Source of the DNA: an uncultured Alphaproteobacteria bacterium
Lineage (GTDB): Bacteria > Pseudomonadota > Alphaproteobacteria > RF32 > CAG-239
Length of the DNA stretch: 36,129 nucleotides
Direction of reading: 5' to 3'
Assembly: GCA_944390915.1 (NCBI GenBank)
Contig: CALXRS010000017.1
Location: 1-36,129, forward strand
Of the stretch, positions 1 to 6,490 are shown one piece after another. Position 1 is the first letter of the stretch; each line of letters begins with the position of its first letter. A model generated the notes under the pieces. The model saw only the letters and a program-made list of their open reading frames with translations. It made no database searches and was not told the DNA's origin. Made by a program: the position numbers and the translations under genes.

Positions 1-66
1 GAAATTAAACTTTCGTTAAGTTATTATTTGAGTGTTGCAAAAAAACGATCCTTTTCCCGCGACAGA
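1..66. repeat. Left arm of a 66-bp terminal inverted repeat
   Basis: Bases 1-66 are an exact reverse complement of 35974-36039. The match stops at base 67 on the inner side. It may extend beyond the window on the outer side, which cannot be seen. A core GCAAAAAAACGATC (37-50) recurs a third time at 36111-36124 in the same orientation as here. Both locations are noncoding and AT-rich. The likeliest reading is a dispersed intergenic repeat at which a contig was broken. It has no transposase and no clear terminal structure of an insertion sequence. Confidence 0.9.
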
Positions 67-87
67 TGAATAAAAAAATGAAATGCC

Positions 88-278
88 GAGGAGATGCCGA
101 AACAAGTTCGGCATGACAGTTTGGTGTAGAAATCGTGCAATAAAAAAATTGTGTAGATGATGTGTAACAATTTTTAGTATGAGTTCGGGGCAACGAAAAG
201 GCGTGAAGTGCATGAGATGCTTAAAACAAGTTCGGCATGACAAGAAGAAGAGATGCTTAAAACAAGTTCAGGATGACA
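88..278. repeat. Three copies of a short palindromic intergenic repeat
   Basis: Units lie at 88-118, 214-242 and 250-278. All follow the pattern GAGATG-(6 nt)-ACAAGTTC-(GG/AG)-(C/G)ATGACA. The first unit is an intact small hairpin, with GCCGAA pairing with TTCGGC across an ACAAG loop. The second and third have lost pairing on the left side. Translated, such units give the familiar spurious CHAELVSAS peptide, a known contaminant of predicted proteomes produced by a dispersed bacterial palindromic element. The phrase GTTCGGGGCA also occurs twice nearby (183-192 and 292-301). These units explain the short open frames in 1-440, which I do not regard as genes. Confidence 0.8.
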
Positions 279-414
279 CTCAATTGTACCAGTTCGGGGC
301 ACCGATTTGCGGCAGGCTCAAGATGATATCACGGCGATATTCCCATCGCTTAATTTCAATATTTTCCCCGCAATCAACCTGTTATAACTATATGAAACCA
401 GGGCGCTTTTTCAT

Positions 415-456
415 AGAAAAAACACCGTTATTATTTCAATAACGGTGTTTTTTTTC
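415..456 (-). terminator. Rho-independent terminator, probably bidirectional
   Basis: A 12-bp perfect stem (421-432 with 438-449) encloses a 5-nt loop. It is flanked by an A-run on the left and a T-run on the right, so it can end transcription from either side. It sits just past the stop of the minus-strand membrane protein gene at 468. Confidence 0.9.
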
Positions 457-467
457 AGGCCATGTTC

Positions 468-920
468 TTAAAGCGCTTCGTTGACGCTGTTGGAAAACGC
501 GCCGTTGAACTCGCGGATATGGGACAACGCCTGCAAATAACCGGAATAAACAGCAGTTTCATCTATTTTTTCCTGCAGAGAAAGCGTGTTGTCTTGCCAT
601 ACGGCGGCCAGTTCCCGATCGTAGCGTGCAATCAGGTTATTTACGCCTTCTTTTCTTAGAACAACATCCGCATACCAGTCCTGATTGGAGGGCGAAAGCT
701 GCCAGAAAAAATCGTCAAATTCCGGAGTGTCCGGCGACAGATGCATTTTCAGCCATCGAGCCCGCAATTTTTGCGTATGCAGATAGTGCCCGAAACATAA
801 GCCGCAGACAAACAGACAGGCCAAAAAAATAAAGGTGGCCGGTCCTGCCGGGAAAAAGCAGTACAACAGAAGGGCGATAACAACCTGAGAGGCTGCAAAC
901 AAAATTTTGATTTTTTTCAT
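468..920 (-). CDS. Small two-helix membrane protein of unknown function
   Basis: This 150-residue protein is not recognised. Residues about 5-24 and 28-46 are hydrophobic and separated by a short Pro/Gly turn, so a helical hairpin in the inner membrane is likely. From about residue 50 onward it is soluble, rich in Trp, Asp and Glu and predicted helical. The sequence gives no enzymatic motif. It is a single-gene unit with its own promoter (961-989) and a strong terminator at 415-456. The start ATG at 920 is the first methionine and leads directly into a Lys-rich stretch and the first hydrophobic segment, which fits a membrane topology start. Confidence 0.75.
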   Translation of the reverse strand: MKKIKILFAASQVVIALLLYCFFPAGPATFIFLACLFVCGLCFGHYLHTQKLRARWLKMHLSPDTPEFDDFFWQLSPSNQDWYADVVLRKEGVNNLIARYDRELAAVWQDNTLSLQEKIDETAVYSGYLQALSHIREFNGAFSNSVNEAL

Positions 921-960
921 GACAAAATTGTTAAGTTAATAATGCATTATTGATTTAGAC

Positions 961-989
961 AAAATACACCCAAAATCTGCGGATGTCAA
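961..989 (-). promoter_or_regulatory. Sigma-70-type promoter for the small membrane protein gene
   Basis: On the minus strand a perfect -35 TTGACA (984-989) is followed by a 17-bp spacer and a TATTTT -10 (961-966), about 40 bases before the ATG at 920. Confidence 0.65.
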
Positions 990-1361
990 CAGCGATATTT
1001 TTGTCTATACCGAAAAGTCTTGCATTTTTTTTTTCGCGGCGCGCTATTTCTCAAGTGAGAAAGTTGAATTATTATACCTTAAAAAATCGAAAAAATTATG
1101 ATTACGGCTTTTATCATTATGTGGTTGTTGTGGTTTTTTTTCGGCAAGCCGTCGCGCAGGGAGAAAAAGTGAAGGCCTTTCAAAAAATGCCTGTCCTCTC
1201 CGCCGCTGCCCCTGCTTCAGAAATTTTTTTATAAAAACCGGCAGCGTGAGCAAATGCCTGCTATCTGCCGTTTTTTTCTTTCGTTTTCAATATTCCCCCT
1301 TTTTTGTCCTGTCTGCGCAAAAAGGGGGAATTATTTTTTTGTCGATATCTGCCCGACAATG
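990..1361. other. AT-rich intergenic stretch without a convincing gene
   Basis: Short frames exist on both strands here, but they are dominated by homopolymer runs and have no credible ribosome-binding site or protein-like composition. The only clear structure is a hairpin in which CGGCAG (1239-1244) pairs with CTGCCG (1265-1270). It is flanked by A-runs and T-runs and could be a terminator or the end of a small RNA. I found no tRNA, SRP RNA, tmRNA or 6S-like signature. Confidence 0.5.
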
Positions 1362-1395
1362 CAAAAAAACCGGCGCTGTAAAAACAGGCCGGCTT
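1362..1395 (-). terminator. Terminator of rpmG
   Basis: On the minus strand CCGGC-CTG pairs with CAG-(C)-GCCGG across a 6-nt U-rich loop. One base is bulged, and a run of seven T follows. It lies about 20 bases past the L33 stop codon. Confidence 0.8.
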
Positions 1396-1416
1396 TGCGA
1401 AATCGGAAAAAGAAGA

Positions 1417-1584
1417 TTACTTCAGCTTCTTTTCAACAAATTCTTCATGTTTTTTCGATTTCTTGTCATATTTTTTCATGGTCAACTTTTCCGGATGCGT
1501 GCGCGGATTTTTTTCGGCAATGAAAAAGGTTCCGGTACCGGCGGTGCTTTCCATTTTAACTTTGACTTTTACTGCTTTTGCCAT
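1417..1584 (-). CDS. rpmG: 50S ribosomal protein L33
   Basis: The 55-residue product begins MAKAVKVKVKMESTAGTG and contains the family hallmarks STAGTG-x-FF, a KNPRTHPEKL segment and KKYD, ending in a Lys-rich tail. This is the usual length and layout of bacterial L33, a component of the large ribosomal subunit near the E site. It has no zinc-ribbon cysteines, so it is the zinc-independent form. The start is fixed by homology and by an AAGAG Shine-Dalgarno element at 1594-1598. The gene has a strong promoter (1630-1657) and its own terminator, which suits a highly expressed single gene. Confidence 0.96.
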   Translation of the reverse strand: MAKAVKVKVKMESTAGTGTFFIAEKNPRTHPEKLTMKKYDKKSKKHEEFVEKKLK

Positions 1585-1629
1585 GTTTTTATACTCTTAA
1601 AATTTAGTGTTAAACGCAAGTTTTTCTGT

Positions 1630-1657
1630 AATATAACGTTTTTTGCGGGCTTGTCAA
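1630..1657 (-). promoter_or_regulatory. Strong promoter of rpmG
   Basis: On the minus strand a consensus TTGACA -35 (1652-1657) is followed by a 16-bp spacer and a TATATT -10 (1630-1635), ending about 45 bases upstream of the rpmG start. Confidence 0.75.
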
Positions 1658-1674
1658 CAGCTTTTTGCGCCAAA

Positions 1675-1699
1675 CAAAAAAGGCCGCGAAAAAGCGGCC
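1675..1699 (-). terminator. Terminator of the 79-residue protein gene
   Basis: GGCCGC (1682-1687) pairs with GCGGCC (1694-1699) over a 6-nt loop, and on the minus strand a T-run follows. It separates this gene from the rpmG promoter immediately downstream. Confidence 0.85.
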
Positions 1700-1734
1700 T
1701 CGATTTTTGCCGGGACGGGCAAAAAATCTATGTT

Positions 1735-1974
1735 TTAACGATTAAAAATCGATAACGGCACACCGATAACCTCCTTGCCGTTTAGATAAAAACGAGTGAT
1801 GAGCTTGCCGGTATCGTCCCGATACTGCTCCCAACCAAACATATCACCTTTGCGGGGGCGTTTCATCCCGCGGAAACGGGTTTTGTACACCTCGATTTTT
1901 GTTTCGTCGTCAAAAAACAAGGTATACAAGTAGTTACTGATCATCACCTTTTGGATTTTTGCTTCCTTTATCAT
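1735..1974 (-). CDS. Small protein of unknown function (79 residues)
   Basis: The product is not recognised. It is basic and soluble, with no signal peptide or membrane segment. Alternating hydrophobic and charged residues (NYLYTLFFDDETKIEVYKT, then KLITRFYLNGKEVIGVPL) suggest a small beta-rich fold with an exposed Arg/Lys-rich loop (RFRGMKRPRKGD) in the middle. That loop would be compatible with nucleic-acid or ribosome binding, but this is inference. It is transcribed alone from a near-consensus promoter at 2005-2033 and ends at a strong hairpin terminator. This isolated, well-signalled arrangement supports it being a real gene. Confidence 0.75.
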   Translation of the reverse strand: MIKEAKIQKVMISNYLYTLFFDDETKIEVYKTRFRGMKRPRKGDMFGWEQYRDDTGKLITRFYLNGKEVIGVPLSIFNR

Positions 1975-2004
1975 AATTATAAATAATGAGTTTTACATGT
2001 TGTC

Positions 2005-2033
2005 ATGATAGCAGGGAAAAAGATTTTTGTCAA
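2005..2033 (-). promoter_or_regulatory. Near-consensus promoter of the 79-residue protein gene
   Basis: On the minus strand TTGACA (2028-2033), a 17-bp spacer and TATCAT (2005-2010) match the sigma-70 consensus at 11 of 12 positions, 30 bases before the ATG at 1974. Confidence 0.8.
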
Positions 2034-2041
2034 CAATTGCG

Positions 2042-2080
2042 AAAAAAATATTCCCGTTGCCGTGCGCCGGTAACGGGAAT
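2042..2080 (-). terminator. Terminator of the 234-residue protein gene
   Basis: A 13-bp stem (2050-2062 with 2068-2080, one G-U pair) has a 5-nt loop and is followed on the minus strand by TATTTTTTT. It lies 18 bases past the stop at 2098. Confidence 0.9.
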
Positions 2081-2097
2081 ACGAAAATTAGTTTTTT

Positions 2098-2802
2098 TTA
2101 ACGCTTAAAAAAACGAGTGATAACTTCTTCGTCGAGCACTTCCGGCAAGATGAAAGACGGCAGCCGCAAAACTTTTGAGTTTGTATAATCGGCGCCTTTT
2201 TTCTTGTCTTCCGCAAAGGCCTCTGCAAAGTCAATCATCTGCAAAATGCAACGGCGCACAAACAAATCTCCTTTCATCGGCAAGTCGGCATAAGCCACCA
2301 GAAAATGCAGGGCTTCCTGATAGTCGGGGCGGCGGAAAGCTCCAAATTCCCGAAGCAGGGCGCCGGCGGCGCAAATAATGTCGCCTTCGATTTTCAAACG
2401 GGCAGGCAATCGGTCGATATGCCCCATGGAAGTCAGATAAATATCTTCCCGCTCCTTGAAAAAGCTTTGCAGATTGGGAATGTTGTACCGCAGCACGTCC
2501 GGATTGTCGTCATATTGCGCCAGGGCATCGCGGATTTCCTGATTTTCCGTAAGATGAATGTTTCCCGCCCGTTCTTCAAACAGAACGACATTATCCATTT
2601 GCAGCTTGATGATGATCGGCGTGTAAGGCAGATATTCGGCCTCAACCTGATGTTTTTTGAACCAGTAAGGTTTTGGCGGAACCGAAAGAATGCAGTCTTC
2701 TTTAGGCAGATCTATCCGTGAGCCGTTCATGCCGACGATGACGTATTTATTTTCTTCGGAAATAATACGTTCAACCGTAAAGGTTTCTTTTTTTGTTTCC
2801 AT
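2098..2802 (-). CDS. Soluble protein of unknown function (234 residues)
   Basis: The product is not recognised. Residues 1-40 look like a small beta-rich element (TVERIISEENKYVIVGMNG, then RIDLPKEDCIL). The remainder is mixed alpha/beta with an acidic middle and a basic, aromatic C-terminus ending ITRFFKR. It has no signal peptide, membrane segment or nucleotide-binding motif. The first ATG is used because it lies about 55 bases from a very good promoter. The gene is flanked by its own promoter and terminator and so is probably monocistronic. Confidence 0.75.
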   Translation of the reverse strand: METKKETFTVERIISEENKYVIVGMNGSRIDLPKEDCILSVPPKPYWFKKHQVEAEYLPYTPIIIKLQMDNVVLFEERAGNIHLTENQEIRDALAQYDDNPDVLRYNIPNLQSFFKEREDIYLTSMGHIDRLPARLKIEGDIICAAGALLREFGAFRRPDYQEALHFLVAYADLPMKGDLFVRRCILQMIDFAEAFAEDKKKGADYTNSKVLRLPSFILPEVLDEEVITRFFKR

Positions 2803-2857
2803 ATAAACCGGATGTTAATGATTAATAATTTGAATATTCTTAAAAAAACTGTTCATC

Positions 2858-2886
2858 ATTATAGCATGGCGGCGTTGTTTTTGCAA
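2858..2886 (-). promoter_or_regulatory. Promoter of the 234-residue protein gene
   Basis: On the minus strand TTGCAA (2881-2886), a 17-bp spacer and a perfect TATAAT (2858-2863). Confidence 0.75.
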
Positions 2887-2888
2887 AC

Positions 2889-2925
2889 AAAAAAGCCGGC
2901 TGATTGCAACCGGCTTCCGTTTTTA
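2889..2925 (-). terminator. Terminator of tyrS, bidirectional in form
   Basis: AAGCCGG (2893-2899) pairs with CCGGCTT (2910-2916) over a 10-nt loop, with A/T-runs on both sides. It lies about 35 bases past the tyrS stop. Confidence 0.85.
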
Positions 2926-2949
2926 TTCTAATAAGACAGGGGCATGGTT

Positions 2950-4206
2950 TTAAGCCACTTTGATAAGCCCGTGTTTTTTCTTGCCCTGCGAAAGTTTTAT
3001 CTGTCCGTCCACCACGTCGGCGGCGGAAAGTTTGTAATTTTCGTCGGTAACCGGCTTGTCGTTTATCTTCAGCCCGTTTTGCTTAATCAGCCGGCGCGCC
3101 TCGCCCTTGCTGTCGACAAAACCTATCTGCAAAAAGGCGTCCAAAACCGACAGCTCTTCGGCCGAACTCATCTCTATCGTCGGCAGCTCGCCGCCGGCCG
3201 CGCCCTGTTCAAAAACCTGCACGGCGGTTTTTTCGGCGGCTTCCGCCTCGGCCGGACCGCGGCAGATTTTGGTGGCCTCGAAAGCAAGTATTTTTTTGGC
3301 TTCGTTGATTTCCCTGTCTTTTAAGGCTGCCAGCCGGCGCACCTCGTCCATCGGCAAATCGGTGTAGATGCACAGACATTTTTCCACTTCCGTATCGCCG
3401 ATATTGCGGAAATACTGGTAATAATTGTAAGCGGAAAGCTTGTCTTCGTTAATCCAGACCGCGTTGCCTTCGGACTTGCCCATCTTTTTGCCGGTCGAGT
3501 CGGTAATAATCGGGCAGGTAAAACCGAACAGTTCGACATTATATTTGCGTCGACCGAGTTCCGTGCCCGAGGTAATGTTGCCCCACTGGTCGGAACCTGC
3601 AATCTGCGCGCGGCAGCCGTATTTTTGGTACAGTTCGCAAAAGTCGTACCCCTGTAGCAGCATATAGTTAAATTCGAGAAAACTCATCGGCTGTTCGCGT
3701 TCCAGCCGGCTTTTGACGCTGTCCATGGTCAGCATACGGTTAACCGAATAGCAGGTGCCGATGTCGCGCAAAAAGGCAAGATAATTGATGTCCTTAAACC
3801 AGTCCCAGTTGTCAATCATTACCGCGTCGGTCTTGCCGTTGCCGAATTTTAAGAACTTGCCGAAAGATTTTTTTAAGCCTTCGATATTATGCGCCAGCGC
3901 TTCTTCGCTCAAAAACGGACGCAGCTTGTCTTTGCCGGAGGGGTCGCCGATGCGGGCGGTGGCGCCGCCGACGAGAGTGAGCGGTTTATGTCCGCATTTT
4001 TGGAACCAGCGGAGCATCATCAACGGCACGATATGTCCCACATGCAGGCTGTCGCCGGTCGGGTCGGAGCCGAGATAGCCGACGGCGGGCTCGCCTTTTT
4101 GTTCGCATTCCGCCAGATAGGCGTCAAAGCCTTCTTCGTTGGTGCATTGGTTGTAAAAACCGCGCTCAAGCATAATGTTAAAAAATTCAGATTTGAAATG
4201 GCTCAT
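2950..4206 (-). CDS. tyrS: Tyrosyl-tRNA synthetase
   Basis: A class I aminoacyl-tRNA synthetase that charges tRNA-Tyr with tyrosine in the cytoplasm. The 418-residue length is typical. The HIGH-type signature is seen as PTGDSLHVGH (residues about 49-58) and the KMSKS-type loop as KMGKS (about 241-245). Tyrosine-pocket motifs are visible in between (NYMLLQGYDF and AGSDQWGNI). An S4 RNA-binding domain occupies about 345-405 (AFLQIGFVDSKGEARRLIKQNG). The gene is divergent from anmK across an 80-bp gap and has its own promoter and terminator. The start at 4206 is preceded by AAAGG eight bases upstream. Confidence 0.98.
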   Translation of the reverse strand: MSHFKSEFFNIMLERGFYNQCTNEEGFDAYLAECEQKGEPAVGYLGSDPTGDSLHVGHIVPLMMLRWFQKCGHKPLTLVGGATARIGDPSGKDKLRPFLSEEALAHNIEGLKKSFGKFLKFGNGKTDAVMIDNWDWFKDINYLAFLRDIGTCYSVNRMLTMDSVKSRLEREQPMSFLEFNYMLLQGYDFCELYQKYGCRAQIAGSDQWGNITSGTELGRRKYNVELFGFTCPIITDSTGKKMGKSEGNAVWINEDKLSAYNYYQYFRNIGDTEVEKCLCIYTDLPMDEVRRLAALKDREINEAKKILAFEATKICRGPAEAEAAEKTAVQVFEQGAAGGELPTIEMSSAEELSVLDAFLQIGFVDSKGEARRLIKQNGLKINDKPVTDENYKLSAADVVDGQIKLSQGKKKHGLIKVA

Positions 4207-4239
4207 TGTTCTTACCTTTATTAAATATTAACGCCTACG

Positions 4240-4268
4240 AGTATATAAATTAAATTCTACGATTGCAA
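4240..4268 (-). promoter_or_regulatory. Promoter of tyrS
   Basis: On the minus strand TTGCAA (4263-4268), a 17-bp spacer and TATACT (4240-4245). The predicted transcript starts about 25 bases before the ATG, too short a leader for a riboswitch or an attenuator. Confidence 0.7.
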
Positions 4269-4285
4269 TAACCTGTAAGTAAAAA

Positions 4286-5395
4286 ATGAACAATATAAAA
4301 AGCGTGGTTGCTTTGGGCGTTGCCGGTTCCACTTCGCTTGACGGGCTGGGGCTTGCGCTTATGGAAACCGACGGCGTGGACATTTATCGGCAGGGGCCGG
4401 CCTATATTATCCCTTATGAAGAAGATCTGCTGGAGCAGATTCGCTCGGTGTTGGGCAAACGCGCCGATTCGCCCGAACGGGCGGAAGAAATCCGGCAGGC
4501 GGAAGAAGCTTTTACCGGGTTTGCCGCCGCGGCGGTGCGCGAATTTGTCAAAGACAACGATGCCGCCCCCGACGTGCTTGGTTTTGCCGGCCACACCATT
4601 TGCCACCGCCCGCAAGAGCACTATACCCACCAGATCGGCGATGGCCAGCGGCTGGCAGATTTGACGGGGTTGAAAACGGTGGCCCGTTTCCGCAATGCCG
4701 ACATTTTGGCAGGCGGGCAGGGGGCGCCTTTTGCGCCGGTTTATTACGAAGCTTTGGCGGCCGGTTTGCCGCGCCCGCTGGCCGTGGTCGACATCGGCGG
4801 CACGTCGGAAATTGTCTGGTTCGGCTCAAACGGCGAGATGAAAGCTTTTGTCAGCGGTCCCGGCAATGCGATTATCAACGACTGGGTGACAAAACACGGC
4901 GGCATGCATTTTGACTACAACGGCAAGCTGGCGGTTACCGGCAAAGTGCAAGATAAAATTCTGGCCACTCTCATGCACCACAAATATATTGCGCTCTATC
5001 CGCCGAAAGCCTGCGATCGGACGATTTTTGCCGAAAAGGCCGAACATCTGGAAGGGCTGACTCTGGAAGACGGCGCCGCCACCGCCACCGCTTTTGTCGC
5101 CGAGTCGATAGCTTATTCGATGGCTCTGTTTTTACCCGAACCGCCGACTAAGGTAATTGTTTGCGGCGGCGGTGCGAAAAACCCGACCCTGATGCGTTTT
5201 TTGCGTCAGCGGCTGCCGCAGACGGAGGTGGAAACGGCTGTTGCCGCCGGTTGGCCGCCGGAAGCCGTGGATGCGCAGGAGGCCGCTTTTTGGGCGGTGC
5301 GCCGGCTGCATTGCCTGCCGCTCAGTTTTCCTTCCACCACCGGTGCGGCCGAACCGGTTATCGGGGGCGAAATCTTTATCCCCGCCGCGGGCTAG
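4286..5395 (+). CDS. anmK: Anhydro-N-acetylmuramic acid kinase
   Basis: This enzyme phosphorylates and opens 1,6-anhydro-MurNAc released during peptidoglycan turnover, giving MurNAc-6-phosphate for recycling. The 369-residue length is normal. Visible family motifs are an N-terminal STSLDG phosphate loop, GHTICHRP, the LQIGDG equivalent HQIGDGQRLADLTG, the RNADILAGGQGAPFAP active-site block retaining the conserved Asp, VDIGGTSEIVW, and a C-terminal VCGGGAKNPTLM. The usual MSGTSxDG start is altered to VAGSTSLDG and the usual DFR to RFR, so the protein is a somewhat divergent member. It stands alone, divergent from tyrS. Confidence 0.9.
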   Translation: MNNIKSVVALGVAGSTSLDGLGLALMETDGVDIYRQGPAYIIPYEEDLLEQIRSVLGKRADSPERAEEIRQAEEAFTGFAAAAVREFVKDNDAAPDVLGFAGHTICHRPQEHYTHQIGDGQRLADLTGLKTVARFRNADILAGGQGAPFAPVYYEALAAGLPRPLAVVDIGGTSEIVWFGSNGEMKAFVSGPGNAIINDWVTKHGGMHFDYNGKLAVTGKVQDKILATLMHHKYIALYPPKACDRTIFAEKAEHLEGLTLEDGAATATAFVAESIAYSMALFLPEPPTKVIVCGGGAKNPTLMRFLRQRLPQTEVETAVAAGWPPEAVDAQEAAFWAVRRLHCLPLSFPSTTGAAEPVIGGEIFIPAAG

Positions 5396-5550
5396 TTCTT
5401 TTGATTCTTCGGGCGCCAGCTGATGCGGATGCCGAGAAAAGAAAGGCTTTTCCTTTCCGGCTTAAAGATTCTTTTGAGGTTTTGCAAAAAGCTGCGGAGG
5501 TCTTAAAGGCGGGTGTTTTTTTTGGGAAAGGTTGTTTCGGAAAAATTCTT
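5396..5550. other. Intergenic gap with a weak hairpin
   Basis: GAAAGG (5441-5446) pairs with CCTTTC (5452-5457) between GCCG and CGGC arms and could form a weak terminator for anmK. Nothing else is supported in this gap between convergent genes. Confidence 0.35.
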
Positions 5551-5838
5551 TCATTTCTGAAACTTGATAACGGTGCGGTAATCATAAACCGTGAGACCGC
5601 TTTCGTAGTCGGCTTCGATAACAACGGCAACATCTTTTTGCCGCAGCATTTCTCGTGCTTTTTCGTGCAGATTGTCAAGCACCAGAATATCGCCCGGGGT
5701 GCGGTAGAGCAGGGCGGAACTGCCGCCGTTATAAACAATTTCCGGCGCTTCGCCGGGCGGGTTTTTGCGGGCGGGTACGATAAAAGCCAGTTTGCCATCG
5801 GTGCTTACCAGCAGCTGATAATCTTTTGCGCAGTCCAT
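5551..5838 (-). CDS. Small protein of unknown function (95 residues)
   Basis: The product is not recognised. It appears soluble and compact, with alternating hydrophobic strands (YQLLVSTDGKLAFIVPA, then GDILVLDN) and a central helix (LHEKAREMLRQKD), ending in another strand-rich segment. It has no signal peptide. It lies 15 bases downstream of the other small minus-strand gene and is probably co-transcribed with it. The ribosome-binding site at 5838 is poor, so translation may depend on coupling, or the true start could differ. Confidence 0.6.
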   Translation of the reverse strand: MDCAKDYQLLVSTDGKLAFIVPARKNPPGEAPEIVYNGGSSALLYRTPGDILVLDNLHEKAREMLRQKDVAVVIEADYESGLTVYDYRTVIKFQK

Positions 5839-5853
5839 GGCCGAATATTTATT

Positions 5854-6150
5854 TTAAGAAAGTTTGCTGCGCGCCGTGTCGGCCACTTTTTTGAGCAGCA
5901 AGGCGCTGCCTTTTTCAACCTGTTTGGTGCTCCAGTCAACGGTCTGCTGGGTCTTTTTAATCATAAAATCGCCGATGCCGCTGCCAAGCGAGCAGCCCGA
6001 AAAATGAGAAGCCAGATTGCCCACTTCTTTCAGCAACACGCCGGTTGCCTCCATGCCGCAGCGGATGAGCACGCAACCGCCGACAATGCCGTATTTGGCA
6101 AGGGTTTCCGCAACCGTAACGCCGCCGCGGGCAATTTTTTTGCCGTCCAT
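5854..6150 (-). CDS. Small Gly/Lys-rich protein of unknown function (98 residues)
   Basis: The product is not recognised. A hydrophobic, glycine- and cysteine-containing segment (YGIVGGCVLI, then MEATGVLL) occupies about residues 19-41. Beyond it lies a second Gly/Ser-rich turn (CSLGSGIGDF) and a Lys-rich helical tail. The hydrophobic part could associate with the membrane but is interrupted by charged residues. I chose the ATG at 6150 rather than 6192 because AAGGA lies at an ideal 8-base spacing (6159-6163). The longer form would add 14 residues and lacks a ribosome-binding site. Confidence 0.6.
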   Translation of the reverse strand: MDGKKIARGGVTVAETLAKYGIVGGCVLIRCGMEATGVLLKEVGNLASHFSGCSLGSGIGDFMIKKTQQTVDWSTKQVEKGSALLLKKVADTARSKLS

Positions 6151-6283
6151 GATTTTTATCCTTAAATATTGTGAAACATCCTGTTTAGACAAAATATATC
6201 ATTTTTTGACGCAAAAGACAAGAAGATTTTTGCCTGTTTTTTGCCGATTTGCGCGCGGCGGTGCCGGATCGGCATTTAAGCGC

Positions 6284-6312
6284 TTGACTCGCCGCCGCTC
6301 TTGTATTACATT
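6284..6312 (+). promoter_or_regulatory. Candidate promoter of the ileS leader transcript
   Basis: TTGACT (6284-6289), a 17-bp spacer and TACATT (6307-6312) would start RNA near 6318-6320, about 30 bases before a leader peptide start and 170 bases before ileS. The -10 matches consensus at four of six bases. Confidence 0.55.
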
Positions 6313-6343
6313 ATCGGCTTGTAAATGATATTGCAGGACTTTT

Positions 6344-6423
6344 GTTTTATGTGCGTTTTTTTGATACATTCCGCTTTCATTATTATCCCCTGAGGGGATG
6401 ATATTTTATTTTGCACATAAAAC
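6344..6423 (+). promoter_or_regulatory. Candidate ileS leader attenuator
   Basis: An inner hairpin pairs 6381-6390 with 6394-6403 (10 bp including one G-U, 3-nt loop) and is followed by a U-rich tract (TTTTATTTT), like an intrinsic terminator. Its 5' arm is made of the consecutive Ile codons ATT ATT ATC and the Pro codon of an upstream short reading frame. An exact 11-bp outer inverted repeat (6344-6354 with 6413-6423) encloses it and covers that frame's start codon. A ribosome paused at the Ile codons would keep the inner hairpin open and let transcription reach ileS. The two stems are nested rather than mutually exclusive, so this is not the classical alternating design. Confidence 0.6.
6349..6393 (+). 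CDS. Putative ileS leader peptide (14 residues)
   Basis: The frame encodes MCVFLIHSAFIIIP followed by TGA. Four of 14 residues are isoleucine, three of them consecutive and just before the stop. This is the hallmark of a leader peptide that senses charged tRNA-Ile. AGGA (6335-6338) lies 10 bases upstream of the ATG. An in-frame ATG at 6325 would give a 22-residue version (adding MILQDFCF) but has no ribosome-binding site. The stop codon falls exactly in the loop of the hairpin described at 6344-6423, and ileS begins about 100 bases downstream. It is too short to be certain from sequence alone. Confidence 0.6.
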   Translation: MCVFLIHSAFIIIP

Positions 6424-6490
6424 ATTTACCGAAAAATCTGAATCCGATTGATTTTATACGTTCATCTGAAAAATTTAAGGTGTTGGAATA

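Noticed and set aside
5-442. Short open frames on both strands at the left edge
   Set aside because: They are translations of the palindromic repeat units and the 66-bp repeat (one contains the CHAELVSAS peptide) and have no ribosome-binding sites.
983-1253. Open frames of 83 and 69 codons on opposite strands
   Set aside because: Homopolymer-driven composition, no start signals, and they lie across a promoter and a hairpin.
1246-1755. Open frame of 169 codons on the plus strand
   Set aside because: It is antisense to the clear rpmG gene and to a terminator; its Phe/Cys-rich product is a shadow.
2944-4224. Several plus-strand frames across tyrS
   Set aside because: All lie antisense to tyrS, whose motifs and full length are unambiguous.
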